A stretch of 64,000 nt of DNA, from NCBI GenBank assembly GCA_963682025.1, contig OY821520.1:180672626-180736625 (forward strand), read 5' to 3'. Below the pieces are notes generated by a model, which was given only the letters and a program-made list of their open reading frames with translations, was not told the DNA's origin and searched no databases. Each line of letters begins with the position of its first letter. Position 1 is the first letter of the stretch. A program made the position numbers and the translations under genes. Positions 1 through 12,676 of the stretch are shown here, one piece after another. The stretch comes from Cordilura impudica (lineage: Eukaryota > Arthropoda > Insecta > Diptera > Scathophagidae).

Positions 1-146
1 CTAAAAACTTAAAAAAAGAGTTAATACGTGTTGCAAATTTTTATTTATTTACCAATTTCTCAATATTTATTTTGAATTTTACGAAAATATTTCATATTTG
101 TGAAGAAAATAAATTAATATATTACAAATCAAGGTGATATTTTTTT

Positions 147-158
147 TTTGGCGCCAAA
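147..158. promoter_or_regulatory. E2F-like palindrome TTTGGCGCCAAA
   Basis: This is a perfect 12-bp palindrome matching the E2F/DP consensus TTTSGCGCSAAA. It is followed by a conserved TTATATCACAGG stretch. Copies in the same spacer of other units lie at 6457, 12834, 19134, 30511, 43090 and 54381. The match is seen directly; the regulatory role is inferred. Confidence 0.55.
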
Positions 159-723
159 CTTATATCACAGGAAAAAATATATTTTTTATACGTATGCATT
201 TTTATTTTCAATTTTACTTTAGTACAGTAACAGTTTCTATGGAATTTTGTGTATATACGAATTTTCTTTTGTAAATTAGGGATTTTATCAAAATTGTTTC
301 TTTAAGTTTTTGTAGAAGTTATTAAAAATCTAAATTTTTTGTATCACCCAATGATAATTTTCAACAGAAAGTATTACAAAAATTTCAGATTGTTTTAAAA
401 TTCTATTATAATAGTTTAAAAACTAGTAATACCCGTAATATAAATTATATATTCAGTTATAAAAAAGTCAAATCACAATTAAATTTTCAATGAATTTTTA
501 TCAAATCTTTATATCTCAAATTTTTCGTATATATTATTTGAATTAAAATTTCTCACGCGAACAAAACAAAGTATTCTTTAACTCCTAATGGAAATGGCTG
601 TACTCAATATAAAAAAAAAAACAGTTCAAACATACGCACACAAAATAAAAACGAAAATCTTTGTATGTATAAATAAATGCAAGAACAAAATACAATCGAA
701 CGATTACGTTTGTGTGTGTGTAT

Positions 724-789
724 TTTTGTTTTCTTGTTATTATACACACATTCAATTTATTTTGTTTTCTTGCTATTATACACACATTC
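724..789. repeat. 30-bp direct repeat pair
   Basis: Two copies (724-753 and 760-789) of a motif ending ATTATACACACATTC are separated by 6 bp and differ at one base. The pair is conserved in every unit. No function is apparent. Confidence 0.8.
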
Positions 790-891
790 GTTAATTTTCA
801 CCTATATTTAAAAAAAAAAACAAACGAAATGGAAGGGAAAAATAAATTTAGTTTTTGAAAAATTTCTTCTCTTTTTTGTAAAAGAATTTGT

Positions 892-907
892 CGTCCTGAA
901 AAGGACG
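892..907 (-). terminator. H2A histone 3' stem-loop
   Basis: Read on the minus strand this is CGTCCTTTTCAGGACG, a 6-bp stem with a 4-nt loop. It is the canonical histone mRNA 3' stem-loop bound by SLBP and replaces polyadenylation. It lies 44 nt past the H2A stop codon. Confidence 0.95.
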
Positions 908-951
908 GATTGTTGTTGTATTTTTTTTTTTTTTTTTTTAGATATCTCCAT

Positions 952-1583
<632 letters not shown>

Positions 1584-1961
1584 ATGCCTCCTAAAGCAAG
1601 TGGTAAAGCAGCTAAAAAGGCCGGCAAAGCCCAAAAAAATATCACGAAGAGTGGTGGTGACAAGACCAGAAGGAAGAAGCGCAAGGAAAGTTACGCCATC
1701 TACATTTACAAAGTGTTGAAGCAAGTACATCCTGATACTGGTATTTCTTCAAAGGCCATGAGTATCATGAACAGTTTTGTAAATGATATTTTTGAACGTA
1801 TTGCCGCTGAAGCCTCTCGTTTAGCTCAATACAACAAACGTTCGACCATTACCAGTCGGGAAATTCAAACTGCTGTCCGCCTATTGTTACCCGGTGAATT
1901 GGCTAAGCATGCTGTGAGCGAAGGTACAAAAGCTGTCACCAAATATACCAGCTCCAAGTAA
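1584..1961 (+). CDS. His2B: Histone H2B, unit 1
   Basis: This is core histone H2B, 125 aa, partner of H2A. The N-tail is basic ([19 protein letters not shown]), followed by [14 protein letters not shown], which differs from the corresponding stretch I recall for Drosophila. The fold and C-terminal helix are conserved, ending AVTKYTSSK. The start context is AATAATGCC. It is transcribed away from H2A and ends in a stem-loop 32 nt past the stop. Units 1-4 and 6 encode the same protein; units 5 and 7 carry changes. Confidence 0.98.
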   Translation: MPPKASGKAAKKAGKAQKNITKSGGDKTRRKKRKESYAIYIYKVLKQVHPDTGISSKAMSIMNSFVNDIFERIAAEASRLAQYNKRSTITSREIQTAVRLLLPGELAKHAVSEGTKAVTKYTSSK

Positions 1962-1992
1962 ATTCTGCCGTTGTGAAATTCCATATATAAAA

Positions 1993-2008
1993 GGCCCTTT
2001 TCAGGGCC
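1993..2008 (+). terminator. H2B histone 3' stem-loop
   Basis: GGCCCTTTTCAGGGCC forms a 6-bp stem with a 4-nt loop, the SLBP-type histone 3' end. Confidence 0.95.
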
Positions 2009-2550
2009 ACAAAATTAATTCAAAAAGAGATTTTCTTGTTACTGCTATTTTTTTTCTATTAATATAAAATCAAGATGATGATGGATGAATGAATCAAGAA
2101 CTGAAAAAATGGACGATTCTAACATTTCCAAGATATATTAAGAAATTTTTTGTTTTTTTCTAATATAATTTTGCAATTACTAATAAATTGGTAAATCTTT
2201 TGTGAATATTTTAGTTTTTTCTGTAATTTAATATGAAAGGTATTTGATTTTCTTAAACTTTCCATTCTTATTTTTTTTATATATATGAATACATATATAT
2301 ATTTAATTAATCTGTTTTCGTGTAATTATATCAATTCTCTACATGATTTTATATAATTTGTATTTTCTTCTAAAAACATAATTTTTAATTTCTTCTTCAG
2401 AATCTGCAAATCCTTATGAAATAATCTATGTTTTACCTAATCTCTTCATTTACTTATATTTATTTTGAAATGTTTTTCCTAATATATTTTGTTATTAGGT
2501 AGAAAATTTGTTTGATTTGTAATTTAATCTCTTTTTAGTAAATATTTTGT
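2009..2550. other. H2B-H1 convergent spacer
   Basis: This roughly 540-bp AT-rich spacer lies between convergent H2B and H1 stem-loops. It contains a short variable ATG-rich tract (near 2072-2092) and a TA microsatellite (near 2278-2305) whose lengths differ between units. No gene is seen. Equivalents are 8321-8862, 14688-15229, 20991-21541, 32374-32911, 44961-45514 and 56245-56807. Confidence 0.85.
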
Positions 2551-2566
2551 AGCCCTGAAAAGGGCT
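2551..2566 (-). terminator. H1 histone 3' stem-loop
   Basis: The minus strand reads AGCCCTTTTCAGGGCT, a 6-bp stem with a 4-nt loop. A small inverted repeat, TTTTCGA/TCGAAAA, lies between it and the H1 stop codon. Confidence 0.95.
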
Positions 2567-2628
2567 GTTTAGATAATAAATCTTTTTTCGAATATCGAAA
2601 ATAATTTGTTCTTCTTTTGGGAAAAAAT

Positions 2629-3327
2629 TTACTTTTTGCCGGCGGCTTTCTTGGCAGCTGGTTTCTTTGCTGCTGGAACAACTTTTTTCGATTTAGCTGC
2701 AACTACTGCGGCGGACTTTGCCTTTGGTGGTTTTGGTTTTGTTGCTGGTGCTTTTTTGATGGCAACAGCTGCGGCGGGTTTTGCTTTAACTGTACCAGTC
2801 TTTTTGGCGGTTTTTGCCTTCGACTTTTCGGTCTTTTTCTTTTCGGCCGTCTTCTTGGCAGCAGTTGCCTTCTTTACTGTAACAGCAGTTGCCTTCTTTT
2901 TGGTAGCAGCGGCAGTCTTCTTCTTTTTCTCACCAGCAGCCTTTTTCTTTTCAACGGCAGCTTTTGTTGGCTTGGGATCTTTTGAGGCAGCAACAGACAA
3001 TTTGAATGAACCAGAAGCACCCTTACCTTTTGTTTGAATCAATTTTCCACTCGAAACGGCACCAACCAAATATTTCTTAATAAAAGGGGCCAATTTTTGG
3101 GAGTCCACCTTGTATGTACTATTCAGATATTTCTTAATGGCTTGAATTGATGAACCACCACGTTCCTTTAAAGTTTTAATGGCAGCATCGACCATCACTT
3201 GTGTAGTGGGATGAGTTGCTGATGGTTTCTTTGCCTTAGTGGAGGCAGCTTTTTTAGCCTTTTTCTCTGCAGCGGGAGCAGCAGCAACTGGAGATGCGGC
3301 AGATTCAACAACAGCGGTATCAGACAT
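2629..3327 (-). CDS. His1: Linker histone H1, unit 1
   Basis: This is linker histone H1, 232 aa, which binds nucleosomal dyad and linker DNA. An Ala/Lys-rich N-tail is followed by the winged-helix globular domain at roughly residues 41-115 ([20 protein letters not shown] through [10 protein letters not shown]). A long Lys/Ala/Pro C-tail ends [12 protein letters not shown]. The start is the ATG at 3327; the frame extends further upstream only through TTG. The long reading frames on the opposite strand (2606-3037) are shadows of the biased C-tail. A TATA-like TTATAAAAG sits about 40-50 bp upstream on the minus strand in units 1-4 but has decayed in units 5-7. A DRE-like site lies 100 bp upstream, consistent with a TATA-less, TRF2/DREF-type promoter as known for Drosophila H1. 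Confidence 0.97.
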   Translation of the reverse strand: MSDTAVVESAASPVAAAPAAEKKAKKAASTKAKKPSATHPTTQVMVDAAIKTLKERGGSSIQAIKKYLNSTYKVDSQKLAPFIKKYLVGAVSSGKLIQTKGKGASGSFKLSVAASKDPKPTKAAVEKKKAAGEKKKKTAAATKKKATAVTVKKATAAKKTAEKKKTEKSKAKTAKKTGTVKAKPAAAVAIKKAPATKPKPPKAKSAAVVAAKSKKVVPAAKKPAAKKAAGKK

Positions 3328-3426
3328 GATTTTTTTTAAATTTAATTTCAACACTTTAATATAAAACTTTTATAACACTGTATATGCGTATATAGATTTT
3401 ATGTGTACACCACTTTTTTGTGGGTA

Positions 3427-3434
3427 CATCGATA
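3427..3434. promoter_or_regulatory. DRE-like site upstream of H1
   Basis: CATCGATA differs by one base from the DREF element TATCGATA and lies 100 bp upstream of the H1 start codon. It is present at the same offset in the other units I checked (for example 9739). DREF with TRF2 is known to act at TATA-less fly promoters including H1; its use here is inferred. Confidence 0.45.
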
Positions 3435-4801
3435 TGTTGAGAAGCTCATAGTAGTCGAAACAAGCATTTTGCAAAATTTTTAGTGCGAGTGTGTATAAAA
3501 TTTAACAAAAGTTTTTTCTGATTTTTAATTATTTCTACAATATTTTTGCAAAATTTAATCAATTTTCTTTTACAAATTAAAGCTTAGATATGACTGTTTA
3601 TATATTAAAAAAGAAATTTTCATATTTAGTCTAATTTAAGTTTTTACTGACATTTATCTATCCAGATTGTAAAAATTTTCCTACAAAATATCAACAAAAT
3701 TAATTAAATTTACTAAAACTTAGACATATTTCTGTAATAATTTAATGAAATATTGAAATCTTACATATTTTCTTAAAGCTCGATTAAAAATTTTACCAAT
3801 AAAATGTTTTTTAGATTTTTAAAAATTATTTCAAAATTTACTCTATTCTTGAGAAATTTTTTCATATTAGCAAAATTCTTATAAAGTTATTTTGTATAAT
3901 TTTGCTCTTCACAAATGATTTATGTAAATAGATTTATGTATTATTTTTATGAAAAATTAAAATATTTAGTTACATTTTAACCAAAATATGTATAAACAAT
4001 TAAATAATGAATTGAATTTTAAACAAAAACACTTTTAGTGCTAAAACTCATAGTACACATACGATTTATGGTGTGCGTTATTGTATTTATAGAATCATAT
4101 TTTATTTATTTTAACATCAAACTTAAAATTTTACAAAAAATGATTTAAAAATATATGTATATTGAAAAATACTTTGTTTAATTAAATAATTTTTAATGAA
4201 ATATTTGATACATTTTTTAATAATTTAAGTTAAATTTCTTCACATTGGTGCAATTCATTTTGTATATGTATCTGTATACAAATGAAAATAAATCCATTCA
4301 ATCGTAATTATTTCGATAATTTATTTTTTATGAAAAAATCAAAAAACCGAATTTATGAAATTTTTCCGTAAGAATTAATATATTTATTTAGAAAATGAAT
4401 TTTTCAAGGAAAAAAATTTTAATTTTCATCAAATTAGATATATTTCAGTAAAAACTACTACTTCTAAATATAATTTTAAATAATCGAATTTTTTTCGCTT
4501 CATTTGAGAAAATATTCGTTTTGTCGACGAATATTTTTGCATTTGTTAATATTTGTTTGGTTGGAAACGTCTATGAAAATAATAACAATTATAAAGCGAG
4601 ATTCACAAACATTGTGATGTATTTGCAAAATTGTTTAACATTTTTTAATTCTTATATTAAAACAATTAGCGGAAAAAATAAAAATATTTCATTCTATTAC
4701 TGCAAAATTTGCTATGAAAATTTTCAAAAAATTATATAAAATGCAATTTATATTATTGAAGAATATAAATGAATATATTTTAAAAAAAATATATAATTTT
4801 T

Positions 4802-4813
4802 TTTGGCGCCAAA
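4802..4813. promoter_or_regulatory. E2F-like palindrome
   Basis: TTTGGCGCCAAA is followed by CTTATATCACAGGG and then by the 20-mer containing TTACCGACGGC. This composite recurs in the H1-H3 spacer. Confidence 0.5.
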
Positions 4814-5070
4814 CTTATATCACAGGGAAAAAAGCAATTTACCGACGGCAAAATAATTTTAAAAAATGAACTTATTAAAGCGGGATTCCCAAACAAAAAC
4901 TAAAAAATATATTTATTTTACATTCTAATGTAAAAAAAAAAAATCTCAAAAATAGAAACAAAATGTCATATATTTGTTATTGTTGTAGAAAAAGTTTTTA
5001 TTAAAAAAAAAAAAAAAGAAAAATGTCAATTTACCGACGGCAAAATGATAATATATATATAAAAATCAAT

Positions 5071-5082
5071 TTTGGCGCCAAA
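5071..5082. promoter_or_regulatory. E2F-like palindrome
   Basis: TTTGGCGCCAAA lies about 80 bp beyond the H3 stem-loop. It follows the second copy of the 20-mer. Confidence 0.5.
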
Positions 5083-5162
5083 CGCATATGAAAATAATAT
5101 TAAATTAATGTAAAATTTATTTATTTTGTAGAAAAATATTGTCTCTTTCATAAATTTTTAGT

Positions 5163-5178
5163 GGTCCTGAAAAGGACC
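5163..5178 (-). terminator. H3 histone 3' stem-loop
   Basis: The minus strand reads GGTCCTTTTCAGGACC, the canonical histone stem-loop, 35 nt past the H3 stop. Confidence 0.95.
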
Positions 5179-5213
5179 GATTGTTTGAAAAAAATTTGTT
5201 AATTGGGCATAAT

Positions 5214-5651
<438 letters not shown>

Positions 5652-5697
5652 TCACTGAACACAAACACTGTTAACACAAGAATAATTTTTCTGGCAG

Positions 5698-6215
5698 ATT
5701 ACAGATTACAGATTACAGATTAAATTTATTTTCCAAAAATTCATTATTTACATGTTTCTTAAACTACTATTATTAAAATATTTATTCTTAGCCTACTTTG
5801 TAGTTATACAAGACTTTACAGTTCATTACAAAAATATTAGGGTCTTACCCCGTAAACAATATTTTCATCTTAAAACTATCGAATTATACTCCATAAAAAA
5901 GGAAATAAAAAATGGATTCTTTATTCATGTCTTACAAACTATTTAACAAATAACACTTAATTTAACTAATCTTACACACTAACTTATATCTAAATTACAC
6001 AACAAAATACAAATAACCTAGAGTGTAAAGCACCGCTACTGTGCGGTGTTATACACCAGATCACCCATCGTCGAAGCATATGCCCTTCTATGGTAAAAAA
6101 GAAGGTCCGCGTCACTAAACAGTAGCCCCCCGTCCCTTAAGGTCAGAAGGTCAACTGGAGACATATATCTGTGACTCCTAACAGATTCCAGATTCCCTGC
6201 CCTGTCGAAACAGTC
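5698..6215 (-). mobile_element. Element A 3' remnant (518 bp) in unit 1
   Basis: This fragment matches 24733-25250 of the full-length element A, including the (CTGTAAT)n tail, the 3' UTR and the last 60 or so codons of ORF2. Its left edge is the same as the full-length insertion (after CTGGCAG). Its right edge is fused to the H4 3' end through a shared GTC (6213-6215). It differs from unit 2 at one SNP (CGAATTA against CGAGTTA). The shared edges show this is a deletion derivative, not an independent 5'-truncated insertion. Confidence 0.93.
6036..6215 (-). pseudogene. Element A ORF2 C-terminal fragment
   Basis: This encodes only the final part of ORF2 (from CFDRAGNLESVRSH to GDLVYNTAQ). An open frame continues upstream to 6275 only because it runs through antisense H4 3' sequence. 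That hybrid frame has no support as a gene. Confidence 0.9.
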
Positions 6216-6241
6216 GTACTTTGTACGGTTTTGGCGGTTAA
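6216..6241 (+). pseudogene. His4: H4 3' remnant, unit 1
   Basis: Only the last seven codons of H4 (TLYGFGG), part of the preceding Arg codon and the stop remain. The native 3' UTR and stem-loop follow. Promoter, 5' UTR and about 95 codons are gone. Confidence 0.95.
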
Positions 6242-6293
6242 ATATTTTTCTGGATAACATATGGCACAAATTCAAACATTTTTAAAAACAATC

Positions 6294-6309
6294 GGTCCTT
6301 TTCAGGACC
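6294..6309 (+). terminator. H4 stem-loop, orphaned (unit 1)
   Basis: GGTCCTTTTCAGGACC persists although the H4 gene before it is deleted. Confidence 0.93.
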
Positions 6310-7201
6310 ACTAAAAACTTAAAAAAAGAGTTAATACGTGTTGCAAATTTTTATTTATTTACCAATTTCTCAATATTTATTTTGAATTTTACGAAAATAT
6401 TTCATATTTGTGAAGAAAATAAATTAATATATTACAAATCAAGGTGATATTTTTTTTTTGGCGCCAAACTTATATCACAGGAAAAAATATATTTTTTATA
6501 CGTATGCATTTTTATTTTCAATTTTACTTTAGTACAGTAACAGTTTCTATGGAATTTTGTGTATATACGAATTTTCTTTTGTAAATTAGGGATTTTATCA
6601 AAATTGTTTCTTTAAGTTTTTGTAGAAGTTATTAAAAATCTAAATTTTTTGTATCACCCAATGATAATTTTCAACAGAAAGTATTACAAAAATTTCAGAT
6701 TGTTTTAAAATTCTATTATAATAGTTTAAAAACTAGTAATACCCGTAATATAAATTATATATTCAGTTATAAAAAAGTCAAATCACAATTAAATTTTCAA
6801 TGAATTTTTATCAAATCTTTATATCTCAAATTTTTCGTATATATTATTTGAATTAAAATTTCTCACGCGAACAAAACAAAGTATTCTTTAACTCCTAATG
6901 GAAATGGCTGTACTCAATATAAAAAAAAAAACAGTTCAAACATACGCACACAAAATAAAAACGAAAATCTTTGTATGTATAAATAAATGCAAGAACAAAA
7001 TACAATCGAACGATTACGTTTGTGTGTGTGTATTTTTGTTTTCTTGTTATTATACACACATTCAATTTATTTTGTTTTCTTGCTATTATACACACATTCG
7101 TTAATTTTCACCTATATTTAAAAAAAAAAACAAACGAAATGGAAGGGAAAAATAAATTTAGTTTTTGAAAAATTTCTTCTCTTTTTTGTAAAAGAATTTG
7201 T

Positions 7202-7217
7202 CGTCCTGAAAAGGACG
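7202..7217 (-). terminator. H2A stem-loop, unit 2
   Basis: CGTCCTTTTCAGGACG on the minus strand. Confidence 0.95.
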
Positions 7218-7263
7218 GATTGTTGTTGTATTTTTTTTTTTTTTTTTTTTTAGATATCTCCAT

Positions 7264-7656
<393 letters not shown>

Positions 7657-7895
7657 TTAGTTTTTAACACTTAAGCACTGAATACACAAAATGATATCGT
7701 TTCGCCGAAGTACACTCGGTATTTATACTTTTTTTCAATGCTGTCGCTCACACAATAGGGTTGATTTTTAGCTAGCACACAAGCTGACTTTATCGTTCAA
7801 ACAATTGTACTTAATGAGCACTTTTGTCGTTGAAAATTATACAATTTGTGAAGTGTTTTTAAGTGTTTGTGAAAGAAAAAAATAACTAAAGAATA

Positions 7896-8273
7896 ATGCC
7901 TCCTAAAGCAAGTGGTAAAGCAGCTAAAAAGGCCGGCAAAGCCCAAAAAAATATCACGAAGAGTGGTGGTGACAAGACCAGAAGGAAGAAGCGCAAGGAA
8001 AGTTACGCCATCTACATTTACAAAGTGTTGAAGCAAGTACATCCTGATACTGGTATTTCTTCAAAGGCCATGAGTATCATGAACAGTTTTGTAAATGATA
8101 TTTTTGAACGTATTGCCGCTGAAGCCTCTCGTTTAGCTCAATACAACAAACGTTCGACCATTACCAGTCGGGAAATTCAAACTGCTGTCCGCCTATTGTT
8201 ACCCGGTGAATTGGCTAAGCATGCTGTGAGCGAAGGTACAAAAGCTGTCACCAAATATACCAGCTCCAAGTAA
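7896..8273 (+). CDS. His2B: Histone H2B, unit 2
   Basis: 125 aa, identical to unit 1, with the same divergent promoter. Confidence 0.98.
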   Translation: MPPKASGKAAKKAGKAQKNITKSGGDKTRRKKRKESYAIYIYKVLKQVHPDTGISSKAMSIMNSFVNDIFERIAAEASRLAQYNKRSTITSREIQTAVRLLLPGELAKHAVSEGTKAVTKYTSSK

Positions 8274-8304
8274 ATTCTGCCGTTGTGAAATTCCATATAT
8301 AAAA

Positions 8305-8320
8305 GGCCCTTTTCAGGGCC
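8305..8320 (+). terminator. H2B stem-loop, unit 2
   Basis: GGCCCTTTTCAGGGCC. Confidence 0.95.
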
Positions 8321-8862
8321 ACAAAATTAATTCAAAAAGAGATTTTCTTGTTACTGCTATTTTTTTTCTATTAATATAAAATCAAGATGATGATGGATGA
8401 ATGAATCAAGAACTGAAAAAATGGACGATTCTAACATTTCCAAGATATATTAAGAAATTTTTTGTTTTTTTCTAATATAATTTTGCAATTACTAATAAAT
8501 TGGTAAATCTTTTGTGAATATTTTAGTTTTTTCTGTAATTTAATATGAAAGGTATTTGATTTTCTTAAACTTTCCATTCTTATTTTTTTTATATATATGA
8601 ATACATATATATATTTAATTAATCTGTTTTCGTGTAATTATATCAATTCTCTACATGATTTTATATAATTTGTATTTTCTTCTAAAAACATAATTTTTAA
8701 TTTCTTCTTCAGAATCTGCAAATCCTTATGAAATAATCTATGTTTTACCTAATCTCTTCATTTACTTATATTTATTTTGAAATGTTTTTCCTAATATATT
8801 TTGTTATTAGGTAGAAAATTTGTTTGATTTGTAATTTAATCTCTTTTTAGTAAATATTTTGT

Positions 8863-8878
8863 AGCCCTGAAAAGGGCT
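8863..8878 (-). terminator. H1 stem-loop, unit 2
   Basis: AGCCCTTTTCAGGGCT on the minus strand. Confidence 0.95.
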
Positions 8879-8940
8879 GTTTAGATAATAAATCTTTTTT
8901 CGAATATCGAAAATAATTTGTTCTTCTTTTGGGAAAAAAT

Positions 8941-9639
8941 TTACTTTTTGCCGGCGGCTTTCTTGGCAGCTGGTTTCTTTGCTGCTGGAACAACTTTTTT
9001 CGATTTAGCTGCAACTACTGCGGCGGACTTTGCCTTTGGTGGTTTTGGTTTTGTTGCTGGTGCTTTTTTGATGGCAACAGCTGCGGCGGGTTTTGCTTTA
9101 ACTGTACCAGTCTTTTTGGCGGTTTTTGCCTTCGACTTTTCGGTCTTTTTCTTTTCGGCCGTCTTCTTGGCAGCAGTTGCCTTCTTTACTGTAACAGCAG
9201 TTGCCTTCTTTTTGGTAGCAGCGGCAGTCTTCTTCTTTTTCTCACCAGCAGCCTTTTTCTTTTCAACGGCAGCTTTTGTTGGCTTGGGATCTTTTGAGGC
9301 AGCAACAGACAATTTGAATGAACCAGAAGCACCCTTACCTTTTGTTTGAATCAATTTTCCACTCGAAACGGCACCAACCAAATATTTCTTAATAAAAGGG
9401 GCCAATTTTTGGGAGTCCACCTTGTATGTACTATTCAGATATTTCTTAATGGCTTGAATTGATGAACCACCACGTTCCTTTAAAGTTTTAATGGCAGCAT
9501 CGACCATCACTTGTGTAGTGGGATGAGTTGCTGATGGTTTCTTTGCCTTAGTGGAGGCAGCTTTTTTAGCCTTTTTCTCTGCAGCGGGAGCAGCAGCAAC
9601 TGGAGATGCGGCAGATTCAACAACAGCGGTATCAGACAT
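8941..9639 (-). CDS. His1: Linker histone H1, unit 2
   Basis: 232 aa, identical to unit 1, with the DRE-like site at 9739 upstream. Confidence 0.97.
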   Translation of the reverse strand: MSDTAVVESAASPVAAAPAAEKKAKKAASTKAKKPSATHPTTQVMVDAAIKTLKERGGSSIQAIKKYLNSTYKVDSQKLAPFIKKYLVGAVSSGKLIQTKGKGASGSFKLSVAASKDPKPTKAAVEKKKAAGEKKKKTAAATKKKATAVTVKKATAAKKTAEKKKTEKSKAKTAKKTGTVKAKPAAAVAIKKAPATKPKPPKAKSAAVVAAKSKKVVPAAKKPAAKKAAGKK

Positions 9640-11529
9640 GATTTTTTTTAAATTTAATTTCAACACTTTAATATAAAACTTTTATAACACTGTATATGCG
9701 TATATAGATTTTATGTGTACACCACTTTTTTGTGGGTACATCGATATGTTGAGAAGCTCATAGTAGTCGAAACAAGCATTTTGCAAAATTTTTAGTGCGA
9801 GTGTGTATAAAATTTAACAAAAGTTTTTTCTGATTTTTAATTATTTCTACAATATTTTTGCAAAATTTAATCAATTTTCTTTTACAAATTAAAGCTTAGA
9901 TATGACTGTTTATATATTAAAAAAGAAATTTTCATATTTAGTCTAATTTAAGTTTTTACTGACATTTATCTATCCAGATTGTAAAAATTTTCCTACAAAA
10001 TATCAACAAAATTAATTAAATTTACTAAAACTTAGACATATTTCTGTAATAATTTAATGAAATATTGAAATCTTACATATTTTCTTAAAGCTCGATTAAA
10101 AATTTTACCAATAAAATGTTTTTTAGATTTTTAAAAATTATTTCAAAATTTACTCTATTCTTGAGAAATTTTTTCATATTAGCAAAATTCTTATAAAGTT
10201 ATTTTGTATAATTTTGCTCTTCACAAATGATTTATGTAAATAGATTTATGTATTATTTTTATGAAAAATTAAAATATTTAGTTACATTTTAACCAAAATA
10301 TGTATAAACAATTAAATAATGAATTGAATTTTAAACAAAAACACTTTTAGTGCTAAAACTCATAGTACACATACGATTTATGGTGTGCGTTATTGTATTT
10401 ATAGAATCATATTTTATTTATTTTAACATCAAACTTAAAATTTTACAAAAAATGATTTAAAAATATATGTATATTGAAAAATACTTTGTTTAATTAAATA
10501 ATTTTTAATGAAATATTTGATACATTTTTTAATAATTTAAGTTAAATTTCTTCACATTGGTGCAATTCATTTTGTATATGTATCTGTATACAAATGAAAA
10601 TAAATCCATTCAATCGTAATTATTTCGATAATTTATTTTTTATGAAAAAATCAAAAAACCGAATTTATGAAATTTTTCCGTAAGAATTAATATATTTATT
10701 TAGAAAATGAATTTTTCAAGGAAAAAAATTTTAATTTTCATCAAATTAGATATATTTCAGTAAAAACTACTACTTCTAAATATAATTTTAAATAATCGAA
10801 TTTTTTTCGCTTCATTTGAGAAAATATTCGTTTTGTCGACGAATATTTTTGCATTTGTTAATATTTGTTTGGTTGGAAACGTCTATGAAAATAATAACAA
10901 TTATAAAGCGAGATTCACAAACATTGTGATGTATTTGCAAAATTGTTTAACATTTTTTAATTCTTATATTAAAACAATTAGCGGAAAAAATAAAAATATT
11001 TCATTCTATTACTGCAAAATTTGCTATGAAAATTTTCATAAAATTATATAAAATGCAATTTATATTATTGAAGAATATAAATGAATATATTTAAAAAAAA
11101 AATATGATATAATTTTTTTTTTGGCGCCAAACTTACATCACAGGGAAAAAAGCAATTTACCGACGGCAAAATAATTTTAAAAAATGAAGTTATTAAAGCG
11201 AGATTCCCAAACAAAAACTAAAAAATATATTTATTTTACATTCTAATGTAAAAAAAAAAATCTCAAAAATAGAAACAAAATGTCTGTCATATATTTATTA
11301 TTGTTGTAGAAAAAGTTTTTATTAAAAAAAAAAAAAAGAAAAAAAACGAAAATTTAAATTTTTTGGCGCCAACTGCATATCACAGAAAAATGTCAATTTA
11401 CCGACGGCAAAATGATAATATATATATAAAAATCAATTTTGGCGCCAAACGCATATGAAAATAATATTAAATTAATGTAAAATTTATTTATTTTGTAGAA
11501 AAATATTGTCTCTTTCATAAATTTTTAGT
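9640..11529. other. H1-H3 long spacer, unit 2
   Basis: E2F-like palindromes lie at 11120-11131 and 11438-11449. The extra 46-bp module adds a near-palindromic TTTGGCGCCAAC (11362-11373) followed by TGCATATCACAG. The 20-mer with TTACCGACGGC occurs twice. No gene is seen. Confidence 0.82.
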
Positions 11530-11545
11530 GGTCCTGAAAAGGACC
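11530..11545 (-). terminator. H3 stem-loop, unit 2
   Basis: GGTCCTTTTCAGGACC on the minus strand. Confidence 0.95.
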
Positions 11546-11580
11546 GATTGTTTGAAAAAAATTTGTTAATTGGGCATAAT

Positions 11581-12018
<438 letters not shown>

Positions 12019-12064
12019 TCACTGAACACAAACACTGTTAACACAAGAATAATTTTTCTGGCAG

Positions 12065-12582
12065 ATTACAGATTACAGATTACAGATTAAATTTATTTTC
12101 CAAAAATTCATTATTTACATGTTTCTTAAACTACTATTATTAAAATATTTATTCTTAGCCTACTTTGTAGTTATACAAGACTTTACAGTTCATTACAAAA
12201 ATATTAGGGTCTTACCCCGTAAACAATATTTTCATCTTAAAACTATCGAGTTATACTCCATAAAAAAGGAAATAAAAAATGGATTCTTTATTCATGTCTT
12301 ACAAACTATTTAACAAATAACACTTAATTTAACTAATCTTACACACTAACTTATATCTAAATTACACAACAAAATACAAATAACCTAGAGTGTAAAGCAC
12401 CGCTACTGTGCGGTGTTATACACCAGATCACCCATCGTCGAAGCATATGCCCTTCTATGGTAAAAAAGAAGGTCCGCGTCACTAAACAGTAGCCCCCCGT
12501 CCCTTAAGGTCAGAAGGTCAACTGGAGACATATATCTGTGACTCCTAACAGATTCCAGATTCCCTGCCCTGTCGAAACAGTC
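12065..12582 (-). mobile_element. Element A 3' remnant (518 bp) in unit 2
   Basis: Same two junctions as the unit 1 fragment. It shares the CGAGTTA variant with the full-length copy in unit 4, so it is probably closer to the original deletion product. The ORF2 tail occupies 12403-12582. Confidence 0.93.
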
Positions 12583-12608
12583 GTACTTTGTACGGTTTTG
12601 GCGGTTAA
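12583..12608 (+). pseudogene. His4: H4 3' remnant, unit 2
   Basis: It retains the same last seven codons and stop as unit 1, with GTC microhomology at 12580-12582. Confidence 0.95.
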
Positions 12609-12660
12609 ATATTTTTCTGGATAACATATGGCACAAATTCAAACATTTTTAAAAACAATC

Positions 12661-12676
12661 GGTCCTTTTCAGGACC
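12661..12676 (+). terminator. H4 stem-loop, orphaned (unit 2)
   Basis: GGTCCTTTTCAGGACC after the deleted H4. Confidence 0.93.

Larger units (their letters stand above)
1..891. other. H4-H2A convergent intergenic spacer
   Basis: This AT-rich spacer lies between the convergent 3' ends of H4 and H2A. It holds one perfect E2F-like palindrome (147-158), a short GT/CA-rich tract, and two copies of a 30-bp direct repeat (724-753 and 760-789, one mismatch). I see no gene in it: the short reading frames near 585-794 are low-complexity and overlap on both strands. Equivalent spacers are 6310-7201, 12677-13568, 18976-19868, 30363-31254, 42941-43846 and 54234-55134, nearly identical apart from homopolymer length and a few SNPs. 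Confidence 0.85.
3328..5162. other. H1-H3 long spacer, unit 1
   Basis: This 1.8-kb AT-rich spacer includes the H1 promoter on its left. It holds a DRE-like site (3427-3434) and two perfect E2F-like palindromes (4802-4813, 5071-5082). Two copies of the 20-mer CAATTTACCGACGGCAAAAT lie at 4835-4854 and 5027-5046. The 46-bp module carrying a third E2F-like site in units 2 and 4-7 is absent here. The reading frame at 4521-4739 starts with TTG, lacks any recognisable domain and is not supported as a gene. Confidence 0.85.

Noticed and set aside
585..794. Overlapping 66-68-aa frames on both strands in the H4-H2A spacer
   Set aside because: They come from the GT/CA-rich direct repeats and show no coding character.
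2606..3037. 143- and 122-aa frames on the strand opposite H1, repeated in every unit
   Set aside because: They are antisense shadows of the Lys/Ala-rich H1 tail, with low complexity and no domain.
3328..3354. N-terminal extension of H1 in units 1-3
   Set aside because: It relies on a TTG start and is not open in units 4-7.
4521..4739. 72-aa frame in the H1-H3 spacer of every unit
   Set aside because: It starts with TTG in units 1-4, is AT-driven and has no motif; its conservation is explained by array homogenisation.
5698..6215. Independent 5'-truncated insertion of element A in units 1 and 2
   Set aside because: Ordinary 5' truncation would leave the promoter in place and a second target duplication. 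Instead the H3 TATA and H4 are missing and the junction shares GTC with both parents, as expected for a deletion.
6036..6275. 79-aa hybrid frame of antisense H4 and element A ORF2
   Set aside because: It is a by-product of the deletion junction; its first 20 or so residues come from antisense H4 3' sequence.
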